A stretch of 64,000 nt of DNA from an uncultured Clostridia bacterium (GTDB lineage: Bacteria; Bacillota; Clostridia; Christensenellales; Borkfalkiaceae), in contig CANPBT010000003.1 in NCBI GenBank assembly GCA_947572415.1, positions 1 through 64,000 on the forward strand, given 5' to 3'. Position 1 is the stretch's first letter. Every line of letters starts with the position of its first letter. The translations under genes and the position numbers were made by a program. Shown here in pieces: positions 27,488-36,210 of this stretch. The notes beneath the pieces were generated by a model, which was given only the letters and a program-made list of their open reading frames with translations, had not been told where the DNA came from and made no database searches.

Positions 27488-28972
27488 TTAAATATTTTGT
27501 TCTATGAGCCTTATTGCTTCCTTGCATAAAGGCAGCTTATCCTCGCCGAACAGCTCGTCGAGATACCCGCACACCCCGTCAGCCATCTGCTTTACGTACA
27601 CCGGGTTTTTAGATTCGAGCTTCCTGAACACCTTCCTCGACAGTATGTCGTCAAGCCCCTCCAGCTCGCTTCCTCCGCAACCCACTATCACCGGTACGTA
27701 GCTTCTTATCTGCTTCATTATTCGGTTCCCGAACGTGATATGAAACGTCTTTATCATATATTCGTCCAAACACTTCAACCGCCTTATATTCCTGTCGCTT
27801 ATCGCGTATTCTCGCTGCGCCCGCGCAAACAGCTCTTCGAGCCGCACCGCGCTCAGCTTCATTCCCTTACAGCTTTTCGCCTCGAACGGCACCGCCTTTT
27901 TGTCAAGATTCAGCACCATCGCCCTGTCGTATACCTTATCCGATATCGAAAACGTACTGTCATCGTTGTTCGCCGTACCCACAAACCACATATTCGTCGG
28001 AAGCCTCAGCTTTCCGTTCTTCTGCAACAACTTCGGGTCGTTTTCCCATTTGTCCGCCACTACGTCCAGATTCCTACCGTCCGGGTTCGGGATTTCCAAC
28101 AACGACAAAAACTCCGCAAAATAGTATTCCACTCGCGCTATGTTCATTTCGTCCAGAACGGTTATGTATATCTCGTCGTTGCAGTTCGCCTCGTACATCT
28201 TATACAACAGCGTCGTTTCGTTGAACCGCTTTGTGAATTCGTTATAGTACCCCACCAGGTCCGTACGCTCTTTCCACATCGGCTGGATGGGTACGATTAC
28301 CGTCTTGTTGTCTAAAAACTCTCCGAACGCGTACGCCAGCGAGGTTTTACCCGTACCCGACATACCTTGCAGTATTATCAGCTTTGTTACCGCAAGCCCG
28401 CCTATAAACCGCCTTATATCCTCTATATCGTAATATAATTTCAACCGACCCGCCGCGAAGTTTCTGAACTCCTCGCACACCCCTTGCAAGCTCGTCTCTC
28501 CGTCGTACTCGGGCGAGGGTTTGTTTTCGTATTCTTTGTCTATCTCCGTCAGCATATAGAAGCGCGAGCCGTTGCCCTTCGCTTCTTCCCCGTCCTCCGT
28601 CTTTTCTGCCGTACCCAAAGGCGCGGGATATGCCGCGGGCAACGCGTAATTCGCGTTTAAATCGGGGTCGACGCTTTTAAGCTTTTCCTTTTCTCTGTTC
28701 TCGAAATCCACGCCGAGGTAGTCGAAAGTCACCAGCTTCTTTTTGTCAAGCCCGAAGCAAGCCGTAAGCGCAAGAAGGATAATGACCGCTGGCAAAAAAA
28801 TCACGAATGCAAGGCATATATACCCGAACCACGACGGCACGGAGGGTAGAAGCTTAACCCCGTATTTGTCGTACTGCACGATAAGGGCGCACACGAAAAG
28901 GGCGGCAAGGCAGAGTATCGCCGTAACTGTTACGAAAATTTTCAGTTTTTTCGATTTTTTGCGCCCTTTCAT
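27488..28972 (-). CDS. Membrane-anchored McrB-like AAA+ ATPase, copy 1
   Basis: A 494-residue protein with two N-terminal membrane segments (~11-33 and ~48-73), a ~60-residue linker and an AAA+ domain. Walker A is GMSGTGKTS (~203-211), Walker B is ITVLDEMN (DE ~274-275), the sensor-1 segment is FVGTANNDDS (~330-338), and an arginine-finger candidate is VYDRAM. The GTANNDD motif and long insert are like the McrB/MoxR branch. The domain should lie on the cytoplasmic face and hydrolyse a nucleotide to remodel partner proteins. Residues from ~116 to the C-terminus are identical to copy 2. Start at 28972 lies 2 bp after the stop of the coiled-coil gene. Confidence 0.88.
   Translation of the reverse strand: MKGRKKSKKLKIFVTVTAILCLAALFVCALIVQYDKYGVKLLPSVPSWFGYICLAFVIFLPAVIILLALTACFGLDKKKLVTFDYLGVDFENREKEKLKSVDPDLNANYALPAAYPAPLGTAEKTEDGEEAKGNGSRFYMLTEIDKEYENKPSPEYDGETSLQGVCEEFRNFAAGRLKLYYDIEDIRRFIGGLAVTKLIILQGMSGTGKTSLAYAFGEFLDNKTVIVPIQPMWKERTDLVGYYNEFTKRFNETTLLYKMYEANCNDEIYITVLDEMNIARVEYYFAEFLSLLEIPNPDGRNLDVVADKWENDPKLLQKNGKLRLPTNMWFVGTANNDDSTFSISDKVYDRAMVLNLDKKAVPFEAKSCKGMKLSAVRLEELFARAQREYAISDRNIRRLKCLDEYMIKTFHITFGNRIMKQIRSYVPVIVGCGGSELEGLDDILSRKVFRKLESKNPVYVKQMADGVCGYLDELFGEDKLPLCKEAIRLIEQNI
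27516..28628 (-). repeat. 1,113-bp near-identical repeat, copy 1
   Basis: This stretch matches 30939-32051 base for base except at 28613 (A versus G at 32036), judged by reading both copies. It covers nearly the whole AAA+ domain. Outside it, the last nine codons encode identical residues with many synonymous differences. Confidence 0.93.
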
Positions 28973-28974
28973 AT

Positions 28975-30837
28975 TTAATCTTTATCAGCCTTTTTCGGAT
29001 TTTTCGATTTCTTTTCCGGTTTTGCCCAGAGTATCTGTTTGCGTATCTGTTTTTTCGTAAGCTTCCACTGTTCGCTGAAATATCGCTCGAACGCGGCGAA
29101 CTCCTCCTGAAGCTCCAAAAACCTCTCGCGCGAGGTGTAATCGATATCGGGCGCGAGCTCGCCCTTCTGCACCCTTATCGCGTCAAGCTGACCCGCGATA
29201 AAATAATTTTCACGCTTGATTTCCTCGACCGCTTTTTCACACTCGCTCTTTTTAAGCTCGAAGTCGTTCATATATTCCCGCTCCGCCGCCTTTATCCGCG
29301 CTTCGCAGTCGTCCACCGTCTTTTTCAGCTCGGCTTTCAATTCGCTTTGCTTCTGCTCGAATATAAGCGACTTTTGCCCGAACTCCTCCGCCGCCATTTC
29401 GTATTTATCGTTCAAAGCGCTTATGTCGTCGTTAAGCCCGCTTATTTTAAGCTCGTATTCGTCGATAGTGCTTTGAATTTTTTGCCCGAACTCCGCGTTG
29501 AGCTCCGCAACGGCGCTTTCGTGCGCGGCGTTCACTTCGGCGAGTTCCTGCTCATGCCGCCTCTTTTCCGCCGCCATATCGTCGATATACTTCTGGTTTA
29601 ACAGCGCGATTTCCCGCTCTTTTTCCTCTATCGCGGCTTCGAGCTCGCCTATCCTTAAACCGAGCCCCGCCTTCTCGCGGTTTAGCTCTTCTATTTCAAG
29701 ATTGAGTTTATCAACCTCGCGGCGGATTAGCGCAAGCTTTTCGCTGTCCTTTTCGAGCATTCTGTTGCGCTCTTCGAGAAGAAGCATATATTCTTCGAGC
29801 GTTTTATTCGATTCGAGCGCGCGTTTTTTGAGCCTTTTAATCCTTTCCGAAAGTTTAAGCGCTTTTTGTTCCTCGCGCCGGTTTTCCTCCTCCCTGTACG
29901 CCGCTTCGAGGATATTTTCGATATCGTTGCCGAACTTATACGCGGTGAAAGCCGTAAGGTTCACCGACTCGGCGATTTCGTCCGCAAGCTTGTCGGAGTA
30001 GGGCGAAAGGTCGCGCGTGACCTCCTCGAATTCGTAACCCTGCCCGTTATACGTCGCCACATAATCGTAAAGCGCAAGCGCGCGCTTGAAGTTGTTGTTC
30101 ATTTTAAGCACGTTCGTCTTTACGACGGGCGGCTTTATCATCGGCGACTTAGCGACCTGAACCATCAAATCGGTAGCAAGCAGCGAGGTTATAATCTGCA
30201 TACAGTCCTTTATCCTCTTAACGAGCGAAGCCGAATTTTCGTCGGGCAGAGGAAAAGGGTTATCCGTCCTTTCCTCGCGCACCTCCGATTTTATGATAAG
30301 GGTGCGCTTTTTGGTTACAATCTCTTTCGAAATACTTAAATCGCCTATATACGTATTGCGCAGAGTTTCTATCTTTTCGAGCCTGTAATTTATGAAGTCG
30401 CGCAGATAGCATAAAAGCATATACAAAAATCTGTTTTCGTAAACCGCGTAATCGCTGAGTTTTTCTACCATATAAAGCTGGTCGGGCACAATGTCCGCCC
30501 CATCTTCGGGTACGCGGGTTATCAGATCGCCGTGCTTTGCAAGATGCTCGACCGAGTCCTTTGAAATACGTTTAACCTTTTCAATGGGTATAACTTCGCC
30601 GTCGGTGCGTATAAACTGCCTTTCTTCGCGCACGGCGTTTTCGACGAAAACCAGCCCTTCCTCAATCGTTTTGACCCAGTCCTCGTCTATCCGGCACAAA
30701 TATTTTGTTGTGATAAATTTGTCATCGGTTTCGTTATTCCGCGTTATCGCCTTTCTATCCTTTTCACACAGAGTGTTTTCAAAGGTTTCCTTGCGGTAAT
30801 TTTTAAACGCCCGATAATAAATATCCAAAACGCCCAT
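28975..30837 (-). CDS. Coiled-coil protein with possible DUF2357-like N-terminal domain
   Basis: A 620-residue soluble protein. The N-terminal half (~1-310) is globular and contains DYAVYENRFLYMLLCYLRDFI (~128-148), which resembles the ENR segment of DUF2357 proteins that accompany McrB-like ATPases. No PD-(D/E)XK nuclease motif was found. From ~325 to ~560 it is a long heptad coiled coil rich in Glu, Lys and Leu. The tail is basic (KKQIRKQILWAKPEKKSKNPKK). Being placed between the two McrB-like ATPase genes, it is the likely partner of one or both motors. AAGGAAAA precedes the ATG. Confidence 0.75.
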   Translation of the reverse strand: MGVLDIYYRAFKNYRKETFENTLCEKDRKAITRNNETDDKFITTKYLCRIDEDWVKTIEEGLVFVENAVREERQFIRTDGEVIPIEKVKRISKDSVEHLAKHGDLITRVPEDGADIVPDQLYMVEKLSDYAVYENRFLYMLLCYLRDFINYRLEKIETLRNTYIGDLSISKEIVTKKRTLIIKSEVREERTDNPFPLPDENSASLVKRIKDCMQIITSLLATDLMVQVAKSPMIKPPVVKTNVLKMNNNFKRALALYDYVATYNGQGYEFEEVTRDLSPYSDKLADEIAESVNLTAFTAYKFGNDIENILEAAYREEENRREEQKALKLSERIKRLKKRALESNKTLEEYMLLLEERNRMLEKDSEKLALIRREVDKLNLEIEELNREKAGLGLRIGELEAAIEEKEREIALLNQKYIDDMAAEKRRHEQELAEVNAAHESAVAELNAEFGQKIQSTIDEYELKISGLNDDISALNDKYEMAAEEFGQKSLIFEQKQSELKAELKKTVDDCEARIKAAEREYMNDFELKKSECEKAVEEIKRENYFIAGQLDAIRVQKGELAPDIDYTSRERFLELQEEFAAFERYFSEQWKLTKKQIRKQILWAKPEKKSKNPKKADKD

Positions 30838-30857
30838 AAAGTTTTTTTCCTTATTTC

Positions 30858-30910
30858 AGGCTTCCCTTCGGGGAAGCTGTCGCGAGCGTGAGCGAGCGAC
30901 TGATGAGGTT
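30858..30910. repeat. Partial dispersed hairpin repeat
   Basis: Holds the first half of the dispersed intergenic element: the hairpin GGCTTCCCTTCGGGGAAGC, a second hairpin (GTCGC...GCGAC) and ACTGATGAGGT. It lies between the second ATPase gene and the coiled-coil gene. Confidence 0.75.
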
Positions 30911-32374
30911 TTATATATTCTGCTCAATCAATCTGATAGCTTCCTTGCATAAAGGCAGCTTATCCTCGCCGAACAGCTCGTCGAGATACCCGCACACCCC
31001 GTCAGCCATCTGCTTTACGTACACCGGGTTTTTAGATTCGAGCTTCCTGAACACCTTCCTCGACAGTATGTCGTCAAGCCCCTCCAGCTCGCTTCCTCCG
31101 CAACCCACTATCACCGGTACGTAGCTTCTTATCTGCTTCATTATTCGGTTCCCGAACGTGATATGAAACGTCTTTATCATATATTCGTCCAAACACTTCA
31201 ACCGCCTTATATTCCTGTCGCTTATCGCGTATTCTCGCTGCGCCCGCGCAAACAGCTCTTCGAGCCGCACCGCGCTCAGCTTCATTCCCTTACAGCTTTT
31301 CGCCTCGAACGGCACCGCCTTTTTGTCAAGATTCAGCACCATCGCCCTGTCGTATACCTTATCCGATATCGAAAACGTACTGTCATCGTTGTTCGCCGTA
31401 CCCACAAACCACATATTCGTCGGAAGCCTCAGCTTTCCGTTCTTCTGCAACAACTTCGGGTCGTTTTCCCATTTGTCCGCCACTACGTCCAGATTCCTAC
31501 CGTCCGGGTTCGGGATTTCCAACAACGACAAAAACTCCGCAAAATAGTATTCCACTCGCGCTATGTTCATTTCGTCCAGAACGGTTATGTATATCTCGTC
31601 GTTGCAGTTCGCCTCGTACATCTTATACAACAGCGTCGTTTCGTTGAACCGCTTTGTGAATTCGTTATAGTACCCCACCAGGTCCGTACGCTCTTTCCAC
31701 ATCGGCTGGATGGGTACGATTACCGTCTTGTTGTCTAAAAACTCTCCGAACGCGTACGCCAGCGAGGTTTTACCCGTACCCGACATACCTTGCAGTATTA
31801 TCAGCTTTGTTACCGCAAGCCCGCCTATAAACCGCCTTATATCCTCTATATCGTAATATAATTTCAACCGACCCGCCGCGAAGTTTCTGAACTCCTCGCA
31901 CACCCCTTGCAAGCTCGTCTCTCCGTCGTACTCGGGCGAGGGTTTGTTTTCGTATTCTTTGTCTATCTCCGTCAGCATATAGAAGCGCGAGCCGTTGCCC
32001 TTCGCTTCTTCCCCGTCCTCCGTCTTTTCTGCCGTGCCCAAAGGCGCGGGACGCGCGCAATCGGGCGGGATATATACGGGGGTCTGCGCCGTTTTAATGC
32101 TTTCCGCAAGGTTATCGAGCTTTTTATCGAGTCTTTTTTCGGCAAGCTCCGCCTCCTCTTTCCGCGCCGCTTCCTCCTTGCCCGAAAGCTCCTCTTTGAG
32201 CGCTGTGGCACGACCCGTTTCCGACACGACGAGCCGCACCGCGAGCACGATTACGAGCACGAGAATAACGACGGAATACACAAGCAAAGCGGTTTTGCTT
32301 GTGACCGTATTCCATATTCTGTTGCCGACCGCCGCCCAGTCGACGGCGCCGAGCGCGTAATATGCTTTAATCAT
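30911..32374 (-). CDS. Membrane-anchored McrB-like AAA+ ATPase, copy 2
   Basis: A 487-residue protein. Its N-terminus differs from copy 1: one membrane segment (TALLVYSVVILVLVIVLAV, ~27-45) followed by a short charged coiled coil (EELSGKEEAARKEEAELAEKRLDKK). From PAPLGTAEKTE onward it is identical to copy 1, with the same Walker A, Walker B and sensor motifs. The two therefore place one motor domain on two different anchors. The start at 32374 was chosen because GAGGTAAGGGCA precedes it and it leaves a 10-bp gap after the upstream stop. An upstream in-frame start would overlap the previous gene by 59 bp. Confidence 0.87.
   Translation of the reverse strand: MIKAYYALGAVDWAAVGNRIWNTVTSKTALLVYSVVILVLVIVLAVRLVVSETGRATALKEELSGKEEAARKEEAELAEKRLDKKLDNLAESIKTAQTPVYIPPDCARPAPLGTAEKTEDGEEAKGNGSRFYMLTEIDKEYENKPSPEYDGETSLQGVCEEFRNFAAGRLKLYYDIEDIRRFIGGLAVTKLIILQGMSGTGKTSLAYAFGEFLDNKTVIVPIQPMWKERTDLVGYYNEFTKRFNETTLLYKMYEANCNDEIYITVLDEMNIARVEYYFAEFLSLLEIPNPDGRNLDVVADKWENDPKLLQKNGKLRLPTNMWFVGTANNDDSTFSISDKVYDRAMVLNLDKKAVPFEAKSCKGMKLSAVRLEELFARAQREYAISDRNIRRLKCLDEYMIKTFHITFGNRIMKQIRSYVPVIVGCGGSELEGLDDILSRKVFRKLESKNPVYVKQMADGVCGYLDELFGEDKLPLCKEAIRLIEQNI
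30939..32051 (-). repeat. 1,113-bp near-identical repeat, copy 2
   Basis: Pairs with 27516-28628 at a constant offset of 3,423 bp. Both ends are sharp: downstream bases switch at once to synonymous variants, upstream bases to an unrelated N-terminus. Confidence 0.93.
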
Positions 32375-32384
32375 TGCCCTTACC

Positions 32385-35300
32385 TCAACCGTTAAGCGCT
32401 TTGCGGATAAACGTAATATCCTCGTCGCCGAAAATTTTTTCAATCATACCCGCAAGCGTAGCCCCGCCGTTTTCGCCGCGATATATGTCGGTGTTTTTGA
32501 GAAGCGGAACTATCTTGGAGGTAAACGCGCATACAAGCGCCTCGTTCTCGTCGCCGCCGCAGTCGATTATGACCGAGGTGAATTTTTCAAGCGACTGAAC
32601 GTCTTTATTGCCTATGGCGAACCTGCCGGTCGCGTTCACCGCTTCCGCAAGCTCGTCAATCCTCTTCCAACTCTTTTCGGAAAGGAAGCACCTTTCGCGC
32701 ACTTCCGAAACCATTTCGTTAAGCGCGGCACGCGTAACGTTTTTGGCCTCCGCTTCGGGGAATTCGCCCTCCGCCGCGGAAGCTATCACGTCGACGTGTA
32801 TAAACGCCTTGGAGAGTTCGGGCGGAAGCTCGCGCTCGCCCTCGGCGGCAACGAGTACGTACGTTATATTGTCGGGCAAAACGAGGGTAAGCTCGTCGCT
32901 TAACTCAATCGCCCGCTCCTCCGACGGATACACCGAATGCAGTATAAAGTCGCCGAAGTATTTTTTCAGGTTCGCACCCTTTACGCCCGCCAGCACCACC
33001 GCCATGTTTTTATCGGGCGTCAGACACGCGGAGTTGAGCGTATTTGCGAAATCGGAGGTCACGAACGCTTCAGCCTCTTCCACCCACAGCAAATCTTCGG
33101 GCTCGTCCCAGTTGTCGCCCGCGGCGGTGTATGCGGTATTGCCGAAATACGCATTAAGCGCGGCGGTAAACTCGGGCAGGATTTGAGCATTTGCGCAGTT
33201 AACGTAAACAGCCTTGCCCGCCGTTATAGCGGCGATGAGCGCGCGCACGGAGGACGCTTCAACCGAAACGCCCTTATAAAGCATAAACGCGCGGAAGTTA
33301 TCGCAAAGCTCCGTAAAGGACGCCTTCTTCTCGTACACGGGCGCAATCCGCTCCTCTTCGCCAAACGCCGCGGCGTACTGCGCCTTCACCTCTTTGTCGG
33401 GCTGTTGCTCTTCGGGCTGTTCTTCCTCAATTTCGGGCGCGGGCGCGGGGACGGGCTCCTCGTAGGAAATTTTCGCTATTTCTTTAAAGCACCCCACTCT
33501 TTCGACTATATCGCCCAGAACCTCCTTGGGGTAAAGCCTTCGTTGCAGTCTGCGCCTCTTTGATATAACTATTATGTAAATCAATGCAAACACGTTTCCG
33601 ACCGCGAGCAACGCGGCCAGAACCGCGCAAAGTATAAAATTCTCTTCGGGAATATTCACGTATAAAAGCGCGCCGCACATGCCGTCGTAATACAGCGTAA
33701 CCATAAGCGCGAAGAAAAGTCTGAGCCCGAAAGACAGCTTCTTTTTCTCTCTTGTTACCGCTTCTTCCTCTCTCGTGCGGGTAAAGCCTACGGGCATTAT
33801 ATCGTCGGTTACGTCCTCGCGCAAAGCGTCGTCCTTGCCGAACACGTGCTCTTTAAGCGTTATTTCGCCTTTCAGCCTGATATCCGCCGCACTTTCGCCG
33901 ATACGGATTTCATATGAACCGCCCTCGACGCGGTAAACGCCGTTTTCTTCGTCGTACGTCCTGAACGTGCCCGCGTCAAACGGGATTTCCACCTTGACTG
34001 CGTCGCCCTTGCCGATAAACGTCCTTTTAAAGCCGCGTAAAAGCCTGTGTTTAAACGACGACGAGGTTGCGACGTTTGAAATATACATCTGCGGAACGGC
34101 ATAGCCGTCGCAACCGCCGACGTTAACCGCCGTAAAGCTTACGCCGTTTTCGGTAACGGTAAGATTTCTGTATTCGAACGAGGTATAGGAAAGCCCGTGC
34201 CCGAAAGCAAACCGCACGTTGTCGCGGTCGGTATAACCGGATACGCTTGCATAACCCTCCTTTTCGGACAAAACCGCGGGGAAGGTTTCGGCAAGCTTAC
34301 CCGACGGGCAGACTTCGCCCGTGAGTATATCCGCGACGGCGGCGTGAACGGCCTGACCGCCCCGCCCGGTAAATAGTATCGCCGACGCCCGGTCGGCAAA
34401 CGGCATATCGATTGCGCCGTCCGCGCTGACGACGGCTATATATTTTATCTTTTTCGCCGAAAGCTCGTCTAAAAGCTCACGCTGCCCCTCGGGCAACTCC
34501 TTCGCGCCCTTTGCCGCCGAGAGATATACGAGCGCGCAATCCGCCTGAGCGCAGAGCTCCGTAGCGGAGGCGATAAGGTCGCCGCGCCCGCGCTGCCCTT
34601 TGGCGTAGCCGTGAGCGTAACCGACCGTTTCGATATCGAAATCGTTCAGGACTTCGAAAGGAAGCCTGACCGCGGTTGGCGTCGTCTTTACGAGCTCTGT
34701 CTGATAGTCGGCGTTTTTTGCGTATTCGCCGATTACCGCGACTTTGGTTTTGAAATCGAGCGGAAGTATGCCGCCCTTGTTTTCGAGAAGCACGACACTC
34801 TCCGCCGCGGCAAGCCGAGCGAGCTTATCGTGCAGGCGCTCGTTGAATAGAGCGTCCCGCCCGATATCGAGCGAGCTGCGCGCCCCGTCAACCGAAGCCG
34901 GAGTCTGCGCGCGCAGATTTAATAGCGCGGATATTACGTCGTCGCAAGCGCGGTCGACAATCCGTTCGTCGAGAATTTCGCCGCAACGCTTTCTGCGGTC
35001 GAATTCGGCAAGCGTGATTTTGCGCGCGGAATACTCCGATTCGGATTTTTTATAAAGCTCGGTAAGCGTTTTAAGACGGGGAAAAAGCTCTTCGGAAATG
35101 TCGCGCTTTAAAAATACGAGCGAGCACCCGTAAAAAAGATACCGCGCGACCTCCTCCGTCTCGGACGCCGCGCCGTATAAAAGCCCGCCGAAGCGGTACT
35201 CGGGCGGAAGTTTTTCCGCCTCTTCTATGCTGTGAACTAATACCGAAGCAGGCTGCGCACCGCCGAAAACGCAGCTTTCGAAAAGCTTTAAGCTTTCTTT

Positions 35301-35714
35301 CGCGCCGTCCGCAGACGAACTCTCGAAGTTTACGAGTACGCCGGCAGAGGCAACCCCGCCGATTTTCTGCGCGGCAAAATTGCCCGAAAGGAAATAATCC
35401 TCGGACGAATTTTCACGGTTTAAATCATTGCTTACGTTGAAATACGCGTTTTCCGCGGCGGCTTTCGCCTCGTTGCCGACGGCGCGGTAAACTTCACGGA
35501 TAAGCGGCATATCGAATGTGCGGCAAAGCGTGTTGTCCGACGGAAAAAGCGTTTGATAAGCCCCTGCTTTACCCGACAAAGGATTTGCCGAAAGCGAAAA
35601 TACGGGGAATTTATAATTGTCGACCGAGCTGCTTTCGTAAAGCCTGGAAGATATGATAAGGCGTAGCTTCTGGTCAAAAGACATTCTTATAATAAGCTCT
35701 TCGTTTTTCAACAT
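32385..35714 (-). CDS. Pseudo-GH3 glycosidase fused to two TMs and a pseudo-AAA+ domain
   Basis: About 1,109 residues. Residues ~1-650 follow the GH3 beta-glucosidase layout, with conserved late segments such as ESVVLLENKGGILPL, CPSGKLAETFPAVLS, RFAFGHGLSYTSFEY and FKRTFIGKGDAVKVEIPFDAGTF. The catalytic barrel is degraded: the VISDW nucleophile segment aligns with GLLYGAAS and the KHFAANNQE motif is absent. Two membrane segments lie near 665-720, flanked by basic residues on both outer sides, so both ends look cytoplasmic. After an acidic linker, the last ~310 residues align with the cluster's AAA+ ATPases, but Walker A (GMSGTGKTS) is NCANAQILP and Walker B (VLDEMN) is VLAGVK. There is no signal peptide. 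ATG at 35714 has AAGGGG upstream. First gene of the cluster. Confidence 0.85.
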   Translation of the reverse strand: MLKNEELIIRMSFDQKLRLIISSRLYESSSVDNYKFPVFSLSANPLSGKAGAYQTLFPSDNTLCRTFDMPLIREVYRAVGNEAKAAAENAYFNVSNDLNRENSSEDYFLSGNFAAQKIGGVASAGVLVNFESSSADGAKESLKLFESCVFGGAQPASVLVHSIEEAEKLPPEYRFGGLLYGAASETEEVARYLFYGCSLVFLKRDISEELFPRLKTLTELYKKSESEYSARKITLAEFDRRKRCGEILDERIVDRACDDVISALLNLRAQTPASVDGARSSLDIGRDALFNERLHDKLARLAAAESVVLLENKGGILPLDFKTKVAVIGEYAKNADYQTELVKTTPTAVRLPFEVLNDFDIETVGYAHGYAKGQRGRGDLIASATELCAQADCALVYLSAAKGAKELPEGQRELLDELSAKKIKYIAVVSADGAIDMPFADRASAILFTGRGGQAVHAAVADILTGEVCPSGKLAETFPAVLSEKEGYASVSGYTDRDNVRFAFGHGLSYTSFEYRNLTVTENGVSFTAVNVGGCDGYAVPQMYISNVATSSSFKHRLLRGFKRTFIGKGDAVKVEIPFDAGTFRTYDEENGVYRVEGGSYEIRIGESAADIRLKGEITLKEHVFGKDDALREDVTDDIMPVGFTRTREEEAVTREKKKLSFGLRLFFALMVTLYYDGMCGALLYVNIPEENFILCAVLAALLAVGNVFALIYIIVISKRRRLQRRLYPKEVLGDIVERVGCFKEIAKISYEEPVPAPAPEIEEEQPEEQQPDKEVKAQYAAAFGEEERIAPVYEKKASFTELCDNFRAFMLYKGVSVEASSVRALIAAITAGKAVYVNCANAQILPEFTAALNAYFGNTAYTAAGDNWDEPEDLLWVEEAEAFVTSDFANTLNSACLTPDKNMAVVLAGVKGANLKKYFGDFILHSVYPSEERAIELSDELTLVLPDNITYVLVAAEGERELPPELSKAFIHVDVIASAAEGEFPEAEAKNVTRAALNEMVSEVRERCFLSEKSWKRIDELAEAVNATGRFAIGNKDVQSLEKFTSVIIDCGGDENEALVCAFTSKIVPLLKNTDIYRGENGGATLAGMIEKIFGDEDITFIRKALNG

Positions 35715-35891
35715 ACCGGTCACCCCTTAGTCAGTCTTGAATGATTTTTTAAAATCAGTCGGCATATATTATACCACATACGCCGCATTATGGCAATTAT
35801 TTGATCAATTTGTGAAAAATTTTTTAAGAGTTTGTTTTGAATATACGACTGTGCGCCATAATTTTACCGAAACGATAAAAATAAGTCAAAC

Positions 35892-35960
35892 GTTCTCAAT
35901 CGAGAACTGTTAAATTTTTTGCAAATCGTACAATTTAATAGTAGGTTCTTAATTGAGAAC
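35892..35960. promoter_or_regulatory. Pair of operator-like inverted repeats
   Basis: GTTCTCAATCGAGAAC (35892-35907) and GTTCTTAATTGAGAAC (35945-35960), 53 bp apart start to start, about five helical turns. They lie in the AT-rich region between the cluster's first gene and a truncated HTH-like frame, and look like sites for a dimeric repressor. The rest of 35715-36068 shows no gene. Confidence 0.45.
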
Positions 35961-35973
35961 GGGAGTTTATATT

Positions 35974-36021
35974 ATGAGTTTGGCGGAAGCAATAAAAATA
36001 CGTATTTTGATTTTACGCTGA
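35974..36021 (+). pseudogene. Truncated XRE-like HTH gene start
   Basis: GGGAG, an 8-nt spacer and ATG open a frame reading MSLAEAIKIRILILR then stop. MxLAEAIxxRIxxL is a familiar opening of small XRE regulators, but the frame closes after 15 codons and nothing recognisable follows. It reads as a decayed or deleted gene that kept its promoter region. Confidence 0.3.
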
Positions 36022-36068
36022 AAGCGCAATCGCGTTATGAAGCCGTTTTCCTTATGGTACGAAAAATA

Positions 36069-36100
36069 AACCTAATCCGAAAATTCGGATTAGGTTATAA
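36069..36100 (-). terminator. Terminator of the tRNA-Arg transcript
   Basis: A perfect 12-bp stem (AACCTAATCCGA / TCGGATTAGGTT at 36069-36080 and 36085-36096), followed on the minus strand by TATTTTTC. It lies a few bases after the tRNA 3' end. Confidence 0.8.
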
Positions 36101-36101
36101 C

Positions 36102-36178
<77 letters not shown>

Positions 36179-36210
36179 ATATTAAGCTGTTTTGCTGCTT
36201 TTATACGGCT

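Noticed and set aside
27516-32051. The 1,113-bp repeat as an insertion sequence
   Set aside because: It encodes the AAA+ domain of two real genes, has no transposase, no terminal inverted repeats and no target duplication.
27488-32374. A classical McrBC restriction system
   Set aside because: No McrC nuclease motif and no DNA-binding N-terminal domain; both ATPases are membrane-anchored.
32385-35714. An active beta-glucosidase
   Set aside because: The N-terminal barrel lacks the nucleophile and KH motifs found in the intact GH3 of this window.
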